60,000 nt of DNA, taken from Adiantum capillus-veneris (taxonomy: Eukaryota > Streptophyta > Polypodiopsida > Polypodiales > Pteridaceae). Below, piece by piece: positions 11,486-19,759 of this stretch (positions within the stretch are counted from its first letter, which is position 1; each line of letters opens with the position of its first letter). The stretch lies in NCBI GenBank assembly GCA_014529385.2, contig CM043955.1:140126206-140186205 (forward strand), given 5' to 3'. The notes beneath the pieces were generated by a model. It had not been told where the DNA came from. It was given only the letters and a program-made list of their open reading frames with translations, and made no database searches. Made by a program: the position numbers and the translations under genes.

Positions 11486-12484
11486 TTTAGCTTGAGGTGG
11501 GGCTGGCATCAATGCAGGCACTCGAGGTGTGTCTGTCCATGCTAAGGTTGGTCTATTGGCCATCGTGCGCTTAAATACTATGCAATCCTTAGCTTGATGA
11601 CCATACCTCCCACAAGCATTGCAATTCCCATTGAATATTACTCTAAAAGTAAGGCATTCACTAGTACTATGCGGACCATAGCATACTGAGCACCATTGTT
11701 GCTCCCTTCTTGGATACATATGATTGTTTCATGGAGCACGATTGTCTCTAAGACTCTCTTGAATGGCCTTGGTGAGATCTGCTAAAGTCATCTCAGATAT
11801 CTTTGGCTCCTTAGCAATAGGCTTTAGGGTCATTGGATAATGCCCCGATGCTTGCGAGCTAGTAGATTTAGGCTCAACAGCCACTCTTTCTCCTTGAATC
11901 ATTAAATTATCCTCCATTTGGATCGCATTGGTGGTGACTACTTCCTAAGTGGTGATACCTCTAATGACTAGGCCATTGTAGATATCCTCATGTTGTAATC
12001 CCCTAATGAATCTATCAAGCAATTGATTATTATTGAAGCGCTCATTTGGATTACAACAAGAATTAAAATGCTTTAAGCGACTAATAAAGTCTCTCACCGG
12101 CCCTCCTTCCTCTTGTTGGGCTTTTTGGAGCTGAGAGGCTACACCCCAAAGCACTCCCTCTCGTATGTATTCTTTTAGGAACAGTCTCCTAAGAGTAGGG
12201 TAAATCATTTTTTCTTCTACCCTTAGGGTTCTATACCAATCCCCAGCCTTCCCACTTAAGGTTAGGCTTAAAGCATCTCTTATGCAGCTCATTGTGTTCT
12301 CCTAGAGAATCCCATATTTGTTCAAACGCTTTCTCACATCCCCGTCTCCATCATATTTTTGTGTGAGCTTGGCTATTTGTTCTGCCTTACTTCTCGGCGC
12401 TCTATCAGGTGTGTTATGCGTATTCTCAGCAATAGATGGACCGATAGCTTGAGCAAATGTTGCCAAGTCACCTAAGTGAGTAGG
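11480..12484 (-). pseudogene. Gypsy-B gag, C-terminal half
   Basis: 12292-11945 encodes the retrotransposon gag core (LTLSGKAGDWYRTL, VRDFISRLKHFN, LLDRFIRGLQ). 11719-11474 carries zinc knuckles: CSVCYGPHSTSEC and CNACGRYGHQAKDC. A stop or frame change separates each piece. At ~11480 the gag frame is joined directly to the middle of RT, so protease and the RT N-terminus are missing. The apparent start codon at 12511 lies in the Gypsy-1 LTR and is an insertion artefact; the true N-terminal half lies at 46611-48167. Confidence 0.85.
12480..12484. repeat. Target-site duplication of Gypsy-1 (left copy, GTAGG)
   Basis: GTAGG at 12480-12484 immediately flanks the 3' LTR of Gypsy-1. The same five bases occur at 46606-46610 next to the 5' LTR. 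Gypsy integrases typically leave 5-bp duplications. Confidence 0.9.
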
Positions 12485-12644
12485 TATGGGACACATGTCT
12501 AACCTCACCATCCTATCTTATTGCAGTATTAGCGAGAACCACGATTAATTTGTCAAACCATGGGATGAAGCTGACTTGACTGTGCATAGAGGCTACAAGA
12601 GGTTGTCAAGCTCTTGGAAAACAACTAACAACTCACATCTAACT

Positions 12645-12649
12645 CAAGC
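12645..12649. repeat. Target-site duplication of the copia element (CAAGC, both sides)
   Basis: CAAGC occurs at 12645-12649 and again at 17482-17486. The uninterrupted LTR at ~45865-45875 has the sequence only once (CTCAAGCTACACTC), which shows the pre-insertion state. Confidence 0.95.
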
Positions 12650-12841
12650 TGAAGGAGTACGAGCGGAAGTGCGACGCGAGAGAGAGTGCGAGAAGAAGAG
12701 CACGACGATATGGTGAACTCGCTCTACTGTAATGTGTAGATCATAGTGAGTTCTTATTAGGTTTTTACAAAAGAATATGTGTACATACCTGGCGGCCCTC
12801 CCAGTTACCTGGGCGACCACATTGGGCTTTATACCCCGACA
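12650..12841 (-). repeat. Copia family A 3' LTR (192 bp)
   Basis: In element sense it starts TGTCGGGGTATAAAG and ends CGTACTCCTTCA. The left boundary is fixed by the CAAGC duplication, the right by the polypurine tract at ~12842-12852. Confidence 0.95.
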
Positions 12842-12930
12842 ACCTCCCACTTAAAGTTCAATGTGGTACTTTAAGTGTGAGAGAAGCTACTATACAAGCT
12901 AATATACAAGAGATGTAGAGAAGTGATGTA
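12842..12930 (-). other. Copia polypurine tract and 3' untranslated spacer
   Basis: In element sense this runs from the last pol codons to TTTAAGTGGGAGGT, the priming site for plus-strand synthesis. Nothing else is visible. Confidence 0.8.
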
Positions 12931-13137
12931 CTACCCTACACCTAACTGCTTGCGAAAATGTGCAAAGCTCTCTGAGGGAAGTCCTTTTGTAAGAAGATCA
13001 ACAGGATTTTCTGTGGTGTGAACTTTGACAAGCTGAAGTTGCTTATCCTCGAGCATTTCCCTGATGAAATGATACTTCACATCGACATGCTTTGTCTTTG
13101 AGTGATAAACTGGATTGCGAGCCAATTGTATAGCACT
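12931..13137 (-). pseudogene. Copia RNase H C-terminal remnant
   Basis: Immediately after the in-frame stop at 13138 the same frame continues with SAIQLARNPVYHSKTKHVD, YHFIREML and VDLLTKGLPSE, the last part of copia RNase H. The block that should lie between TRPDI and SAIQLA (normally about 130-140 residues with most catalytic acidic residues) is absent. A TAA stands at the join. This is an internal deletion plus a nonsense codon; the remnant has no independent function. Confidence 0.85.
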
Positions 13138-16100
13138 TTAGTCAATGTCTGGGCGAGTAGCAATCATTGCATACATCAAACTACCCAATGTAGACGCATA
13201 TGGAATCTTATCCATTTCAACCTGTTCTTCCTCAGACACAGGACAATCTTGTTTGCTAAGTTTCACATATGGTGGCAATGGAACACTCAATGCCTTTCCC
13301 TTCTCCATATCGAAACGTTGCAAAACCTTGTCAATATACTCTGTTTGAGATAACCAAATCAACTTCTTTGATCTGTCTCTCTCAATGCGCATACCAAGTA
13401 TATGACTTGACTCACCCATGTCTTTCATGTCAAACGATTTTGCCATCTTTGACTTCAAAGCTGAAATTTCTTCCAAGTGCTTGCCAACAATCAACATGTC
13501 ATCCACATACAAAATAAGGATCAGCCAATTGCCATCCTTAGCCTTCTTTGTATATAGACAGTGATCGAACTCACTACGTTTGTAGCCTTGAGAAAGCATA
13601 AACTTGTGGAACTTATGGTACCATGCCCTCGGTGATTGTTTTGAGCCATAAAGACTCTTTAACAACTGGCATACCAAATCTTCCTTGCCTTTCTCAACAA
13701 ACCCTTCTGGCTGCTGCATGTAAATTTCCACATCTAAATCACCATGCAAGAACGCTGTCTTGACATCCATTTGGTGCAACACCAAATCTAATATGACAAC
13801 CAATGCAAGAAAGCATCTCAATGTAGTCATATTGACCACCGGAGAGAAGACTTCATCAAAGTCAATGCCTTGTTCTTGCTTAAAGCCCTTGGCAACAAGC
13901 CTTGCTTTGTACTTTGGCTGACTATCATGAGCGGTGATCTTATACGTGTAAACCCATTTACAAGGTAGAGCCTTTTTGACCTGTGGTAATTTAACTAGCT
14001 CCCATGTCTGGTTTTTATGCAGAGTTGTCATCTCTGACTGCATGGCCAATTGCCAATTCCCGGAGTCCTTCATTTGCACTGCTTCCTTGTAACATGAAGG
14101 CTCATTGCAATCAGTCAACATCACATAGTTCATAGATGGAACAAACCTATCAGGAGGTCGCGTGATACGTCCAGATCTACGCACAATAGGTGGCTGAGGC
14201 TCAGCCACAACCTGTGGTTCCACTCTATCCTGTCCTTGCTCCTCTTGAGCCCTGACATTTTGTCTTGCACGTGCAGGTCCATCTTCTTGGAAGACAACTC
14301 TTCTAATCTCCTCAACCCTCTCTGGTTTAGAATGATATTTGGCTTCATTAAAGTGAACATCATTGCTGCGGATAACCTTTCTGGATTCGAGATCCCAAAG
14401 TCTGTACCCCATCTCACCAGAATTACCATAGCCTAGAAAGATGCACTTTCTACTCTTTGGCTCAAGTTTGTTCCTAAATTCCTTTGTAACATGAGTATAT
14501 GCCTCATAGCCAAAGACTCTGAGATGCTTGTATGAGGGCATTTTGCCTGACCATACCATCTCTGCCACTGAATCCTTCCACAAAACCTTGCTAGGAGATC
14601 TATTTATAAGATGAACAGCTGTTGATACAGCTTCAGCCCAAAACCCATTTGGCAGTTGTGCATTAGAGAACATACTTCTGACCTTCTCTTGTATGGTCCT
14701 ATTCATCCTCTCAGCAACACCATTTTGAGGAGGATTGTAAGGAGCAGTAAGTTCACATTTTATACCTTTTGACTCACAAAAGTCCTGAAAGGCCTTTGAA
14801 ACATACTCTCCACCATTGTCAGTGCGTAAGCATTTAAGCTTCCCTCCACTCTGATTCTCCACAAGTGCCACAAACGTTTTGAAAACACTAAACGCTTCAT
14901 CCTTGTGCTTGAGAAAGTAAACCCATACTTTCCTCGAGTAATCATCTATAAATGTCATAAAGTAAGAAGCTCCCCCTAGAGATAGGTTAGGCATAGGTCC
15001 ACACAAATCACTATGAAAAAGTGCCAACTGTGTATCTCTTCTACTGCTTCTATGCTTATGTGGCTGCTGTGTTTGCTTACCATACAGACAATGTTCACAG
15101 AATTCAAAATCATTAAATGACAAGCCTGGCAAATAACCAGGACGAGACAAGATTTCCAATCCCTTCTTGGACATATGTCCTAACCGGCTATGCCACAAAG
15201 AAACGTTTGGCTGCTCGGTTTCATTGATTACATTTTTAGAGACATTTGATACATAAATCATGTAAAGTCCTCCAGACTTTACTCCATGTGCTACTGTCAT
15301 AGAACCCTTGGATATCTTCCACATGTTCTGTCCAAAAATGGTGACGTAGCCAGCATCATCAAGTAAACCTGTGCTGATGAAGCTCTTTGTAATTGCGGGA
15401 ACATGTCTCACATTCTTCAGCGTGAAAGAAGAGCCATTCTGAAACTTCAATTGAACATCTGCAACACCTAAGATCTCACATGTCTGCCCATTGCCTAGCC
15501 GAACATGATCTTTAGTGGTCACATAAGAAGTAAACCACTCCTTGTTTGGAGACACATGAAGTGATTCCCCTGAGTCTATTATCCAATCACTCAGTGCATT
15601 TCCATCAGATGCTGTAAGAAGAGCTGAGTCCATTGTATTCTTCAAGAAGTAGATGTCTCCTGACACTAAACTGTCATCCTCTGCAACAGTGTTTGTCACA
15701 TTTATTTTTTGAATCTTCAATGAGGACTTGTTCTTCTCACCATGGTCTTCAGCTTTCTCTTTGCCTTTTTCTGCTTTCCATTCTCTGCAGTCTCTTTTCA
15801 TGTGACCCTTCTTGCCACAATGGTAGCATTCTATGTCACTCTTGCCTTTAGCACTGCGGGACTTGCTACGAGACTGATTCCTCTTTCCACCTTTGTACTT
15901 TTCTTTGGTCCTTGCACTGACAACTAAGGCTGTTCCTTTGCCTTTGTCCATTGTCTTTCTATTGGTTTCTTCAGTAAGTAGACTTCCTTCTACACCTGCT
16001 ATGTTCAAACCATCTGGAGGTGCAGAATTACTCAAAGCTGTGCGAAAAGTGTCGCAACTTTCCGGCAATGTGATCAACAAGAACATAGCTCTAACAGGTT

Positions 16101-16530
16101 CATCAAACTTGACACCTTGAGCTGACAACTGACTATAGATTGTGTTGAATTCGTTCAAATGATTGGACATAGGTGTCCCTTCTTTCATCTTCAAGTCAAC
16201 AAGCTTCTTAAGCCAGTATACCTGTGAAGCTGCACTCTGCTTCTCATAAAGATCACTCAGCTTTGTCCATGCTTCATAAGCCGACATCTCGTCTGCTACA
16301 TTGAAGTAAACGCTTTTTGCCAAAGTCAGCATAATGGTAGAAAGTGCCAATTCATCCATTTCGCTCCATTCATCTTCGTCCATATCTTCTGGTTTTATCC
16401 CCTTGAGCTTTATAGGTTTTATCTGCTTCTTTTGTACCAACATGTGCCAAATCTGCTTCTTCCACAATGGGAAATTGGTTCCATCCAGCTTCTTGATATT
16501 GTAAAGAGCAGTGTCCTGTGATCCAGCCAT
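13138..16530 (-). CDS. Copia gag-pol polyprotein, intact up to RNase H (1130 codons)
   Basis: One uninterrupted frame encodes: gag (residues 1-230; DGTNFPLWKKQI), zinc knuckle CYHCGKKGHMKRDC (235-248), protease with DSG at 319-321, pre-integrase zinc segment LWHSRLGHMSKKGLEIL ... CEHCLYGKQ (~445-485), integrase with catalytic Asp near 508, Asp near 571 (RTDNGGEY) and Glu near 607 (NGVAERMNRT), and RT with YVDD near 1008-1011. This is the Tnt1-type plant copia order. Two oddities: the protease motif is DSGE, where family members usually have DSGA/C/T, and the frame ends TRPDID-stop where RNase H should begin. The ATG at 16530 is the first in frame and precedes a typical gag start. It is probably still translatable but enzymatically incomplete. 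Confidence 0.95.
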   Translation of the reverse strand: MAGSQDTALYNIKKLDGTNFPLWKKQIWHMLVQKKQIKPIKLKGIKPEDMDEDEWSEMDELALSTIMLTLAKSVYFNVADEMSAYEAWTKLSDLYEKQSAASQVYWLKKLVDLKMKEGTPMSNHLNEFNTIYSQLSAQGVKFDEPVRAMFLLITLPESCDTFRTALSNSAPPDGLNIAGVEGSLLTEETNRKTMDKGKGTALVVSARTKEKYKGGKRNQSRSKSRSAKGKSDIECYHCGKKGHMKRDCREWKAEKGKEKAEDHGEKNKSSLKIQKINVTNTVAEDDSLVSGDIYFLKNTMDSALLTASDGNALSDWIIDSGESLHVSPNKEWFTSYVTTKDHVRLGNGQTCEILGVADVQLKFQNGSSFTLKNVRHVPAITKSFISTGLLDDAGYVTIFGQNMWKISKGSMTVAHGVKSGGLYMIYVSNVSKNVINETEQPNVSLWHSRLGHMSKKGLEILSRPGYLPGLSFNDFEFCEHCLYGKQTQQPHKHRSSRRDTQLALFHSDLCGPMPNLSLGGASYFMTFIDDYSRKVWVYFLKHKDEAFSVFKTFVALVENQSGGKLKCLRTDNGGEYVSKAFQDFCESKGIKCELTAPYNPPQNGVAERMNRTIQEKVRSMFSNAQLPNGFWAEAVSTAVHLINRSPSKVLWKDSVAEMVWSGKMPSYKHLRVFGYEAYTHVTKEFRNKLEPKSRKCIFLGYGNSGEMGYRLWDLESRKVIRSNDVHFNEAKYHSKPERVEEIRRVVFQEDGPARARQNVRAQEEQGQDRVEPQVVAEPQPPIVRRSGRITRPPDRFVPSMNYVMLTDCNEPSCYKEAVQMKDSGNWQLAMQSEMTTLHKNQTWELVKLPQVKKALPCKWVYTYKITAHDSQPKYKARLVAKGFKQEQGIDFDEVFSPVVNMTTLRCFLALVVILDLVLHQMDVKTAFLHGDLDVEIYMQQPEGFVEKGKEDLVCQLLKSLYGSKQSPRAWYHKFHKFMLSQGYKRSEFDHCLYTKKAKDGNWLILILYVDDMLIVGKHLEEISALKSKMAKSFDMKDMGESSHILGMRIERDRSKKLIWLSQTEYIDKVLQRFDMEKGKALSVPLPPYVKLSKQDCPVSEEEQVEMDKIPYASTLGSLMYAMIATRPDID

Positions 16531-17304
16531 AGCTACGCTTCACAGTAGTTTACTTTCCTGGGGAAAATTCGGCAGGGTTTCCCCTGTAAACTGACCTCTG
16601 AACCAATATCAACCTGTCAAATGAAAACAAGAAAGCTTCAGATTCTGCAGAAATTTCGGCAGAGTCTCCTTTTTAAAATGGCTCAGGTGTACTAAAAAAC
16701 AGACCAAAAACAGCTCAAAAAACCACTGTCTCTCTAACACTGTAAGCTGTGGGTAAACCTGTCCTGCAACTATACTGTCTCTCATTGTCCTGTCACTGTC
16801 CTGTAAGCATAGACTGCGACAATGCCTCAATGGCAATAAAGCAAAGATGAAATCCCAACTGTCTAACTCACAGTCAATACATCCTAGCTGCCTATCTAAG
16901 GGTGCTCGAGGGATCGCTCCAAGACTTGTATCACCGAAAGGATCTCAACATTCGAGAATCCCCCAGCTCAATAAAACCTCACTCGACCCTCAACAAAGGC
17001 TGCAGTAAATCTGACAGTACATCTTCCCACAAAGTCATACATCCACAAATTTCCCACTGTATGTTGTAACCGCTGCGGTGGTTGTTTACTGCGTGACTCA
17101 CAGCCAGCAAACCCTCAACAGACATACATCATCTCTGACAATACATCCCATGTGGAAGTACCTGCAATGTCAGGATGAAATCTGGAATATCAAGCAGCAA
17201 ACACAAGCTACCTGATGAACTAGTGGATGTCGCCTACAGTCTGTGTGTCGGTGCGCCTGTGTCGTATGTGACACGCCTCCAAGAACTGTGAGCCGTCCTT
17301 TGTT
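16531..17304 (-). other. Copia leader between 5' LTR and gag
   Basis: About 770 bp without a convincing ORF. No canonical tRNA-Met site directly abuts the LTR, because the LTR end and adjoining bases are deleted. A TTGGTTCAGAGG at ~16594-16605 resembles a methionine primer site but is ~700 bp away. In element sense a pyrimidine-rich stretch ending TTTGACAG just before it looks like a 3' splice site. Whether the leader is spliced cannot be decided from sequence. Confidence 0.5.
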
Positions 17305-17481
17305 GGAAGTGCGACGCGAGAGAGAGTGCGAGAAGAAGAGCACGATGATATGGTGAACTCGCTCTACTGTAATGTGTAGACCATAGTGAGTTCTTATTAG
17401 GTTTTTACAAAAGAATATGTGTACATACCTGGCGGCCCGCCCACTTACCTGGGCGACCACATTGGGCTTTATACCCCAACA
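17305..17481 (-). repeat. Copia family A 5' LTR, lacking its last 15 bp
   Basis: 177 bp align without gaps to the 3' LTR and the copy at 20-211, starting TGTTGGGGTATAAAG. In element sense similarity stops after CGCACTTCC, so the terminal 15 bp (U5 end) and the adjacent primer-binding site are missing. Confidence 0.9.
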
Positions 17482-18011
17482 CAAGCTACACTCAAGTGAC
17501 TGAAATCACCAAAAGCCAATCGCTCATCGGCAAGAAAATCACATCCGTTACAGCATCAAATGACATCCAAATGTAACGAAACTTCTAGGACAAGTTTATA
17601 AGACCTAAGCACACATGCCTATGGCCTCAAACCCCACTTTAGGTCAAGTTCCAAAATCGTGATTATTAACAGCAATGGATTTTTGACCTAGTCGTTTTCG
17701 ACCCAGAATGCATCTAAATGCTTAGCAATGATGCCCCAATACCCCGCCTATGCATAGTTTTCATTTTAAAAGTGTAAATTCCTAGTTATGATGAAATTAG
17801 GCCACGGGTCGACGACGGCAAATGCTACGAAATACTGTGAATGGATTACATCAATGCGTAGAGCTCTTACCTGCGGTTGCAATGCAACAAAATCATTCGC
17901 AATGTGACAATCGGAGAGGGAGTAGGAAGCGCGAGAAGGAGAGAAGTGAGCGCCATTAGCTCACGTTGTGTATTTCTTATCCAAAAACTTATAAAAAACT
18001 TACAAAAATTG

Positions 18012-18021
18012 GCTTTTATAC
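18012..18021 (-). promoter_or_regulatory. TATA-like element of the Gypsy-1 3' LTR
   Basis: In element sense TATAAAAGCC lies ~220 bp from the LTR start; the homologous site in the 5' LTR is near 46384-46393. Its position fits the U3/R boundary. Assignment is by motif only. Confidence 0.4.
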
Positions 18022-18241
18022 TTTAGCCAAGGTTTTTGGGTGGTCAAAAGTGATAATCTGGAGTTCTACCAAAGCTGGGAATTGAATGGCTGATACAATT
18101 TGGAAGCTTGTAGCTCCGGCTCATTAATTACAAGGTTTATTAAGAAAACAGGAGTTACAATATTCCCGATTTATCAAAATAATAATCATTTTTACAAGGA
18201 GAACTCCAAAAAATGGTGTCCACGTTAGCTTGCTGCTAGCA

Positions 18242-18258
18242 TTCCCCCCCTCCTCGCC
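18242..18258 (-). other. Gypsy-1 polypurine tract
   Basis: In element sense GGCGAGGAGGGGGGAA ends directly at the TG of the 3' LTR. This is the plus-strand primer site. It shows that ORF X, just upstream, belongs to the same element. Confidence 0.85.
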
Positions 18259-18280
18259 TGTGTCGTCCCTTGACATAGCT

Positions 18281-19759
18281 TTATGGGCTGAAGTAATCTT
18301 TGGGTTGACGGTGGGCGAGGTGGTCCTTTAGTGCTTCCAGTGCTTTTTCATATCTGATTTTGCGTTCTTTGTCTGGCACCTGCAAAAATTGGATGGTGAC
18401 TTTGTTTTTGAGTTCTACTGCCGAGTAGCCGACAAATCTGGCTGTGAGGTTGCTTATCATCGGCACAAATATCTTAGTTCGCCAGGTGAAAAAGCTAGTG
18501 TAGAAGGCCTCCTCAAAAGCTAGCATATTGTGAGAGGGCAGAAACATGCATTGAGCGTAAAAGCCATAAAGAACTTCCTCTGAGGGCTGCCCACTTAGAT
18601 CATAGCAGAGGCCTTTGTTTCCTTCCAAAAATGAGAGCCATGGGGTTCCTGTCTGCTCAGGATCATTGAAGACTTGTATGCAAGTAAGTAGCATCCTGCA
18701 GATTTTGTAAAGCATTACGCTGGAGAGATCTGGCAGACTTTTGAAGAATGTCATGGCACCCGCTAGGGTTTTCACCATGTATTCTTCTGTTGCTTGATCT
18801 CTCTTGGGAGCTGGCAGCCTGGGAAAGTTTAACCATGTTGGCCTCTTCTTCTGCAGTGCTTCATGTGCTTGCAATGTCCTTACTCGAGGTACATGACAAA
18901 ATGTTGGATCTTTCTGTATGGCGGCATGTGATCTTGTGAACAGAATCAAGTATCTTGGATTCTTGTTCAACCAACTTAGCCACCACTTCGGGTGGTCTTG
19001 ATCTGCGCCATCTTCTTGCATATCTCGGTATAATCTTTCCTTTACCTGCAAGAGTTCAACCTTGATGAGAGGGTATGGCAGGGATTGTTGGTGCCATTGG
19101 GCATTGATTTGATTGGGAGTGAGCTGTGTGACGTTGACAGAGTGTAAAACTCTCAACTCCCAATCCATAACTGCCTTCCACTGCTCATCTCCCTCCAAGG
19201 CAATCTTCTCCTTTAGTGGATCTTTTTCAGCCTTTGACAACTGGACCATCGGCACTGTGTCTTCCTCTGTGACTTGGATTTGGAAATCTTCTCCCCCACT
19301 CGGCTCTACTGTAGACTGCGTCTCAAAGTTAGCAAATGAGACCGAGGGGATTTCCACTTGGGGCAGCTCTGAAGTGCCTGCCTCCTCCTGTATATCTGGC
19401 TTTCCATCTTTGAGGAGTTGGTTTACTCTTTTCAATTCTGCAATCTCTTTAAGGAGCTCCTCCTCTCTTTGGACCCGCATGAGCGCCAGGTCTCTACGTT
19501 GTGACTGCTCTAGCTTCAACTCCAGCTCTAAATCTCTATTTTTCTTTTCAAGTGCTTTATACACCTCATCTGTTCCCTTCATCGAGGCCACGACTGGATT
19601 TTCTCTTAATTGCCGCAAGAAAGAGGCTTGATCATTAATCCTTTGTTCCGAATACTGCAATGATGCGTTGGCTACATCTACCTGTACTTGAATCTTTTGA
19701 GCGGACAGAGAAGTGGTGAGAAGTTCATTTGTCACCTCTGTCAACTGCTCATCAATCAC
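18281..19759 (-). CDS. Gypsy-1 ORF X, C-terminal 492 codons (function unknown)
   Basis: Open frame directly upstream of the polypurine tract, in the position where Athila-type elements carry an env-like gene. Residues ~1-125 are heptad-like and charged (EKKNRDLELELKLEQSQRRDL, then LLKEIAELKRVNQLL), a likely coiled coil. Residues ~130-200 are acidic and low in complexity. From ~210 to the end it looks globular, with conserved-looking Trp/Tyr-rich segments (WELRVLHSVNVTQLTPNQINAQWHQ, cut here as WELRVLHSVN...; HPKWWLSWLNKNPRYL; FYAQCMFLPSHN; FFTWRTKIFVPMI). I see no signal peptide or clear membrane span, so an envelope role is not supported. The ATG at 19759 is only the first after a stop; the coiled coil continues upstream in 19760-21903. 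Family unrecognised. Confidence 0.6.
   Translation of the reverse strand: MIDEQLTEVTNELLTTSLSAQKIQVQVDVANASLQYSEQRINDQASFLRQLRENPVVASMKGTDEVYKALEKKNRDLELELKLEQSQRRDLALMRVQREEELLKEIAELKRVNQLLKDGKPDIQEEAGTSELPQVEIPSVSFANFETQSTVEPSGGEDFQIQVTEEDTVPMVQLSKAEKDPLKEKIALEGDEQWKAVMDWELRVLHSVNVTQLTPNQINAQWHQQSLPYPLIKVELLQVKERLYRDMQEDGADQDHPKWWLSWLNKNPRYLILFTRSHAAIQKDPTFCHVPRVRTLQAHEALQKKRPTWLNFPRLPAPKRDQATEEYMVKTLAGAMTFFKSLPDLSSVMLYKICRMLLTCIQVFNDPEQTGTPWLSFLEGNKGLCYDLSGQPSEEVLYGFYAQCMFLPSHNMLAFEEAFYTSFFTWRTKIFVPMISNLTARFVGYSAVELKNKVTIQFLQVPDKERKIRYEKALEALKDHLAHRQPKDYFSP

Larger units (their letters stand above)
10163..12484 (-). mobile_element. Gypsy-B, 3' part (gag to integrase relic)
   Basis: Reading on the minus strand from 12484 to 10163: gag C-terminal half, zinc knuckles, the middle of RT, RNase H, and the integrase zinc domain, where the element ends abruptly against the LINE. 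Its 5' half continues at 46611-49672 on the far side of Gypsy-1; the gag frame matches across the 5-bp target duplication. No 3' LTR remains. Confidence 0.85.
12650..17481 (-). mobile_element. Ty1/copia element, family A, nearly complete
   Basis: The element is 4,832 bp with short LTRs, a leader, one long gag-pol frame and a polypurine tract (AAGTGGGAGGT in element sense) before the 3' LTR. The two LTRs differ at 5 of 177 aligned bases (2.8%), indicating a fairly recent insertion. It inserted into the 3' LTR of Gypsy-1. RNase H is mostly deleted and the 5' LTR lacks its last 15 bp, so the copy is not autonomous. Confidence 0.95.
12485..18241 (-). repeat. Gypsy-1 3' LTR, split by a copia insertion
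   Basis: 12485-12649 and 17487-18241 together form a ~920-bp LTR homologous to 45703-46605. The element-sense start is TGCTAGCAGCAAGC at 18241, preceded by the polypurine tract; the end is TCCCATA at 12485, where TCCCACA is expected (terminal CA mutated to TA). A TATA-like TATAAAAGCC in element sense lies near 18012-18021. Confidence 0.9.

Noticed and set aside
12302-12511. Apparent gag start MVRLDMCP
   Set aside because: The first codons lie in the Gypsy-1 LTR; the frame is the continuation of Gypsy-B gag from the other side of the insertion.
16594-16605. TTGGTTCAGAGG as the copia primer-binding site
   Set aside because: It is ~700 bp from the LTR end and only a partial match; the true site is probably deleted.
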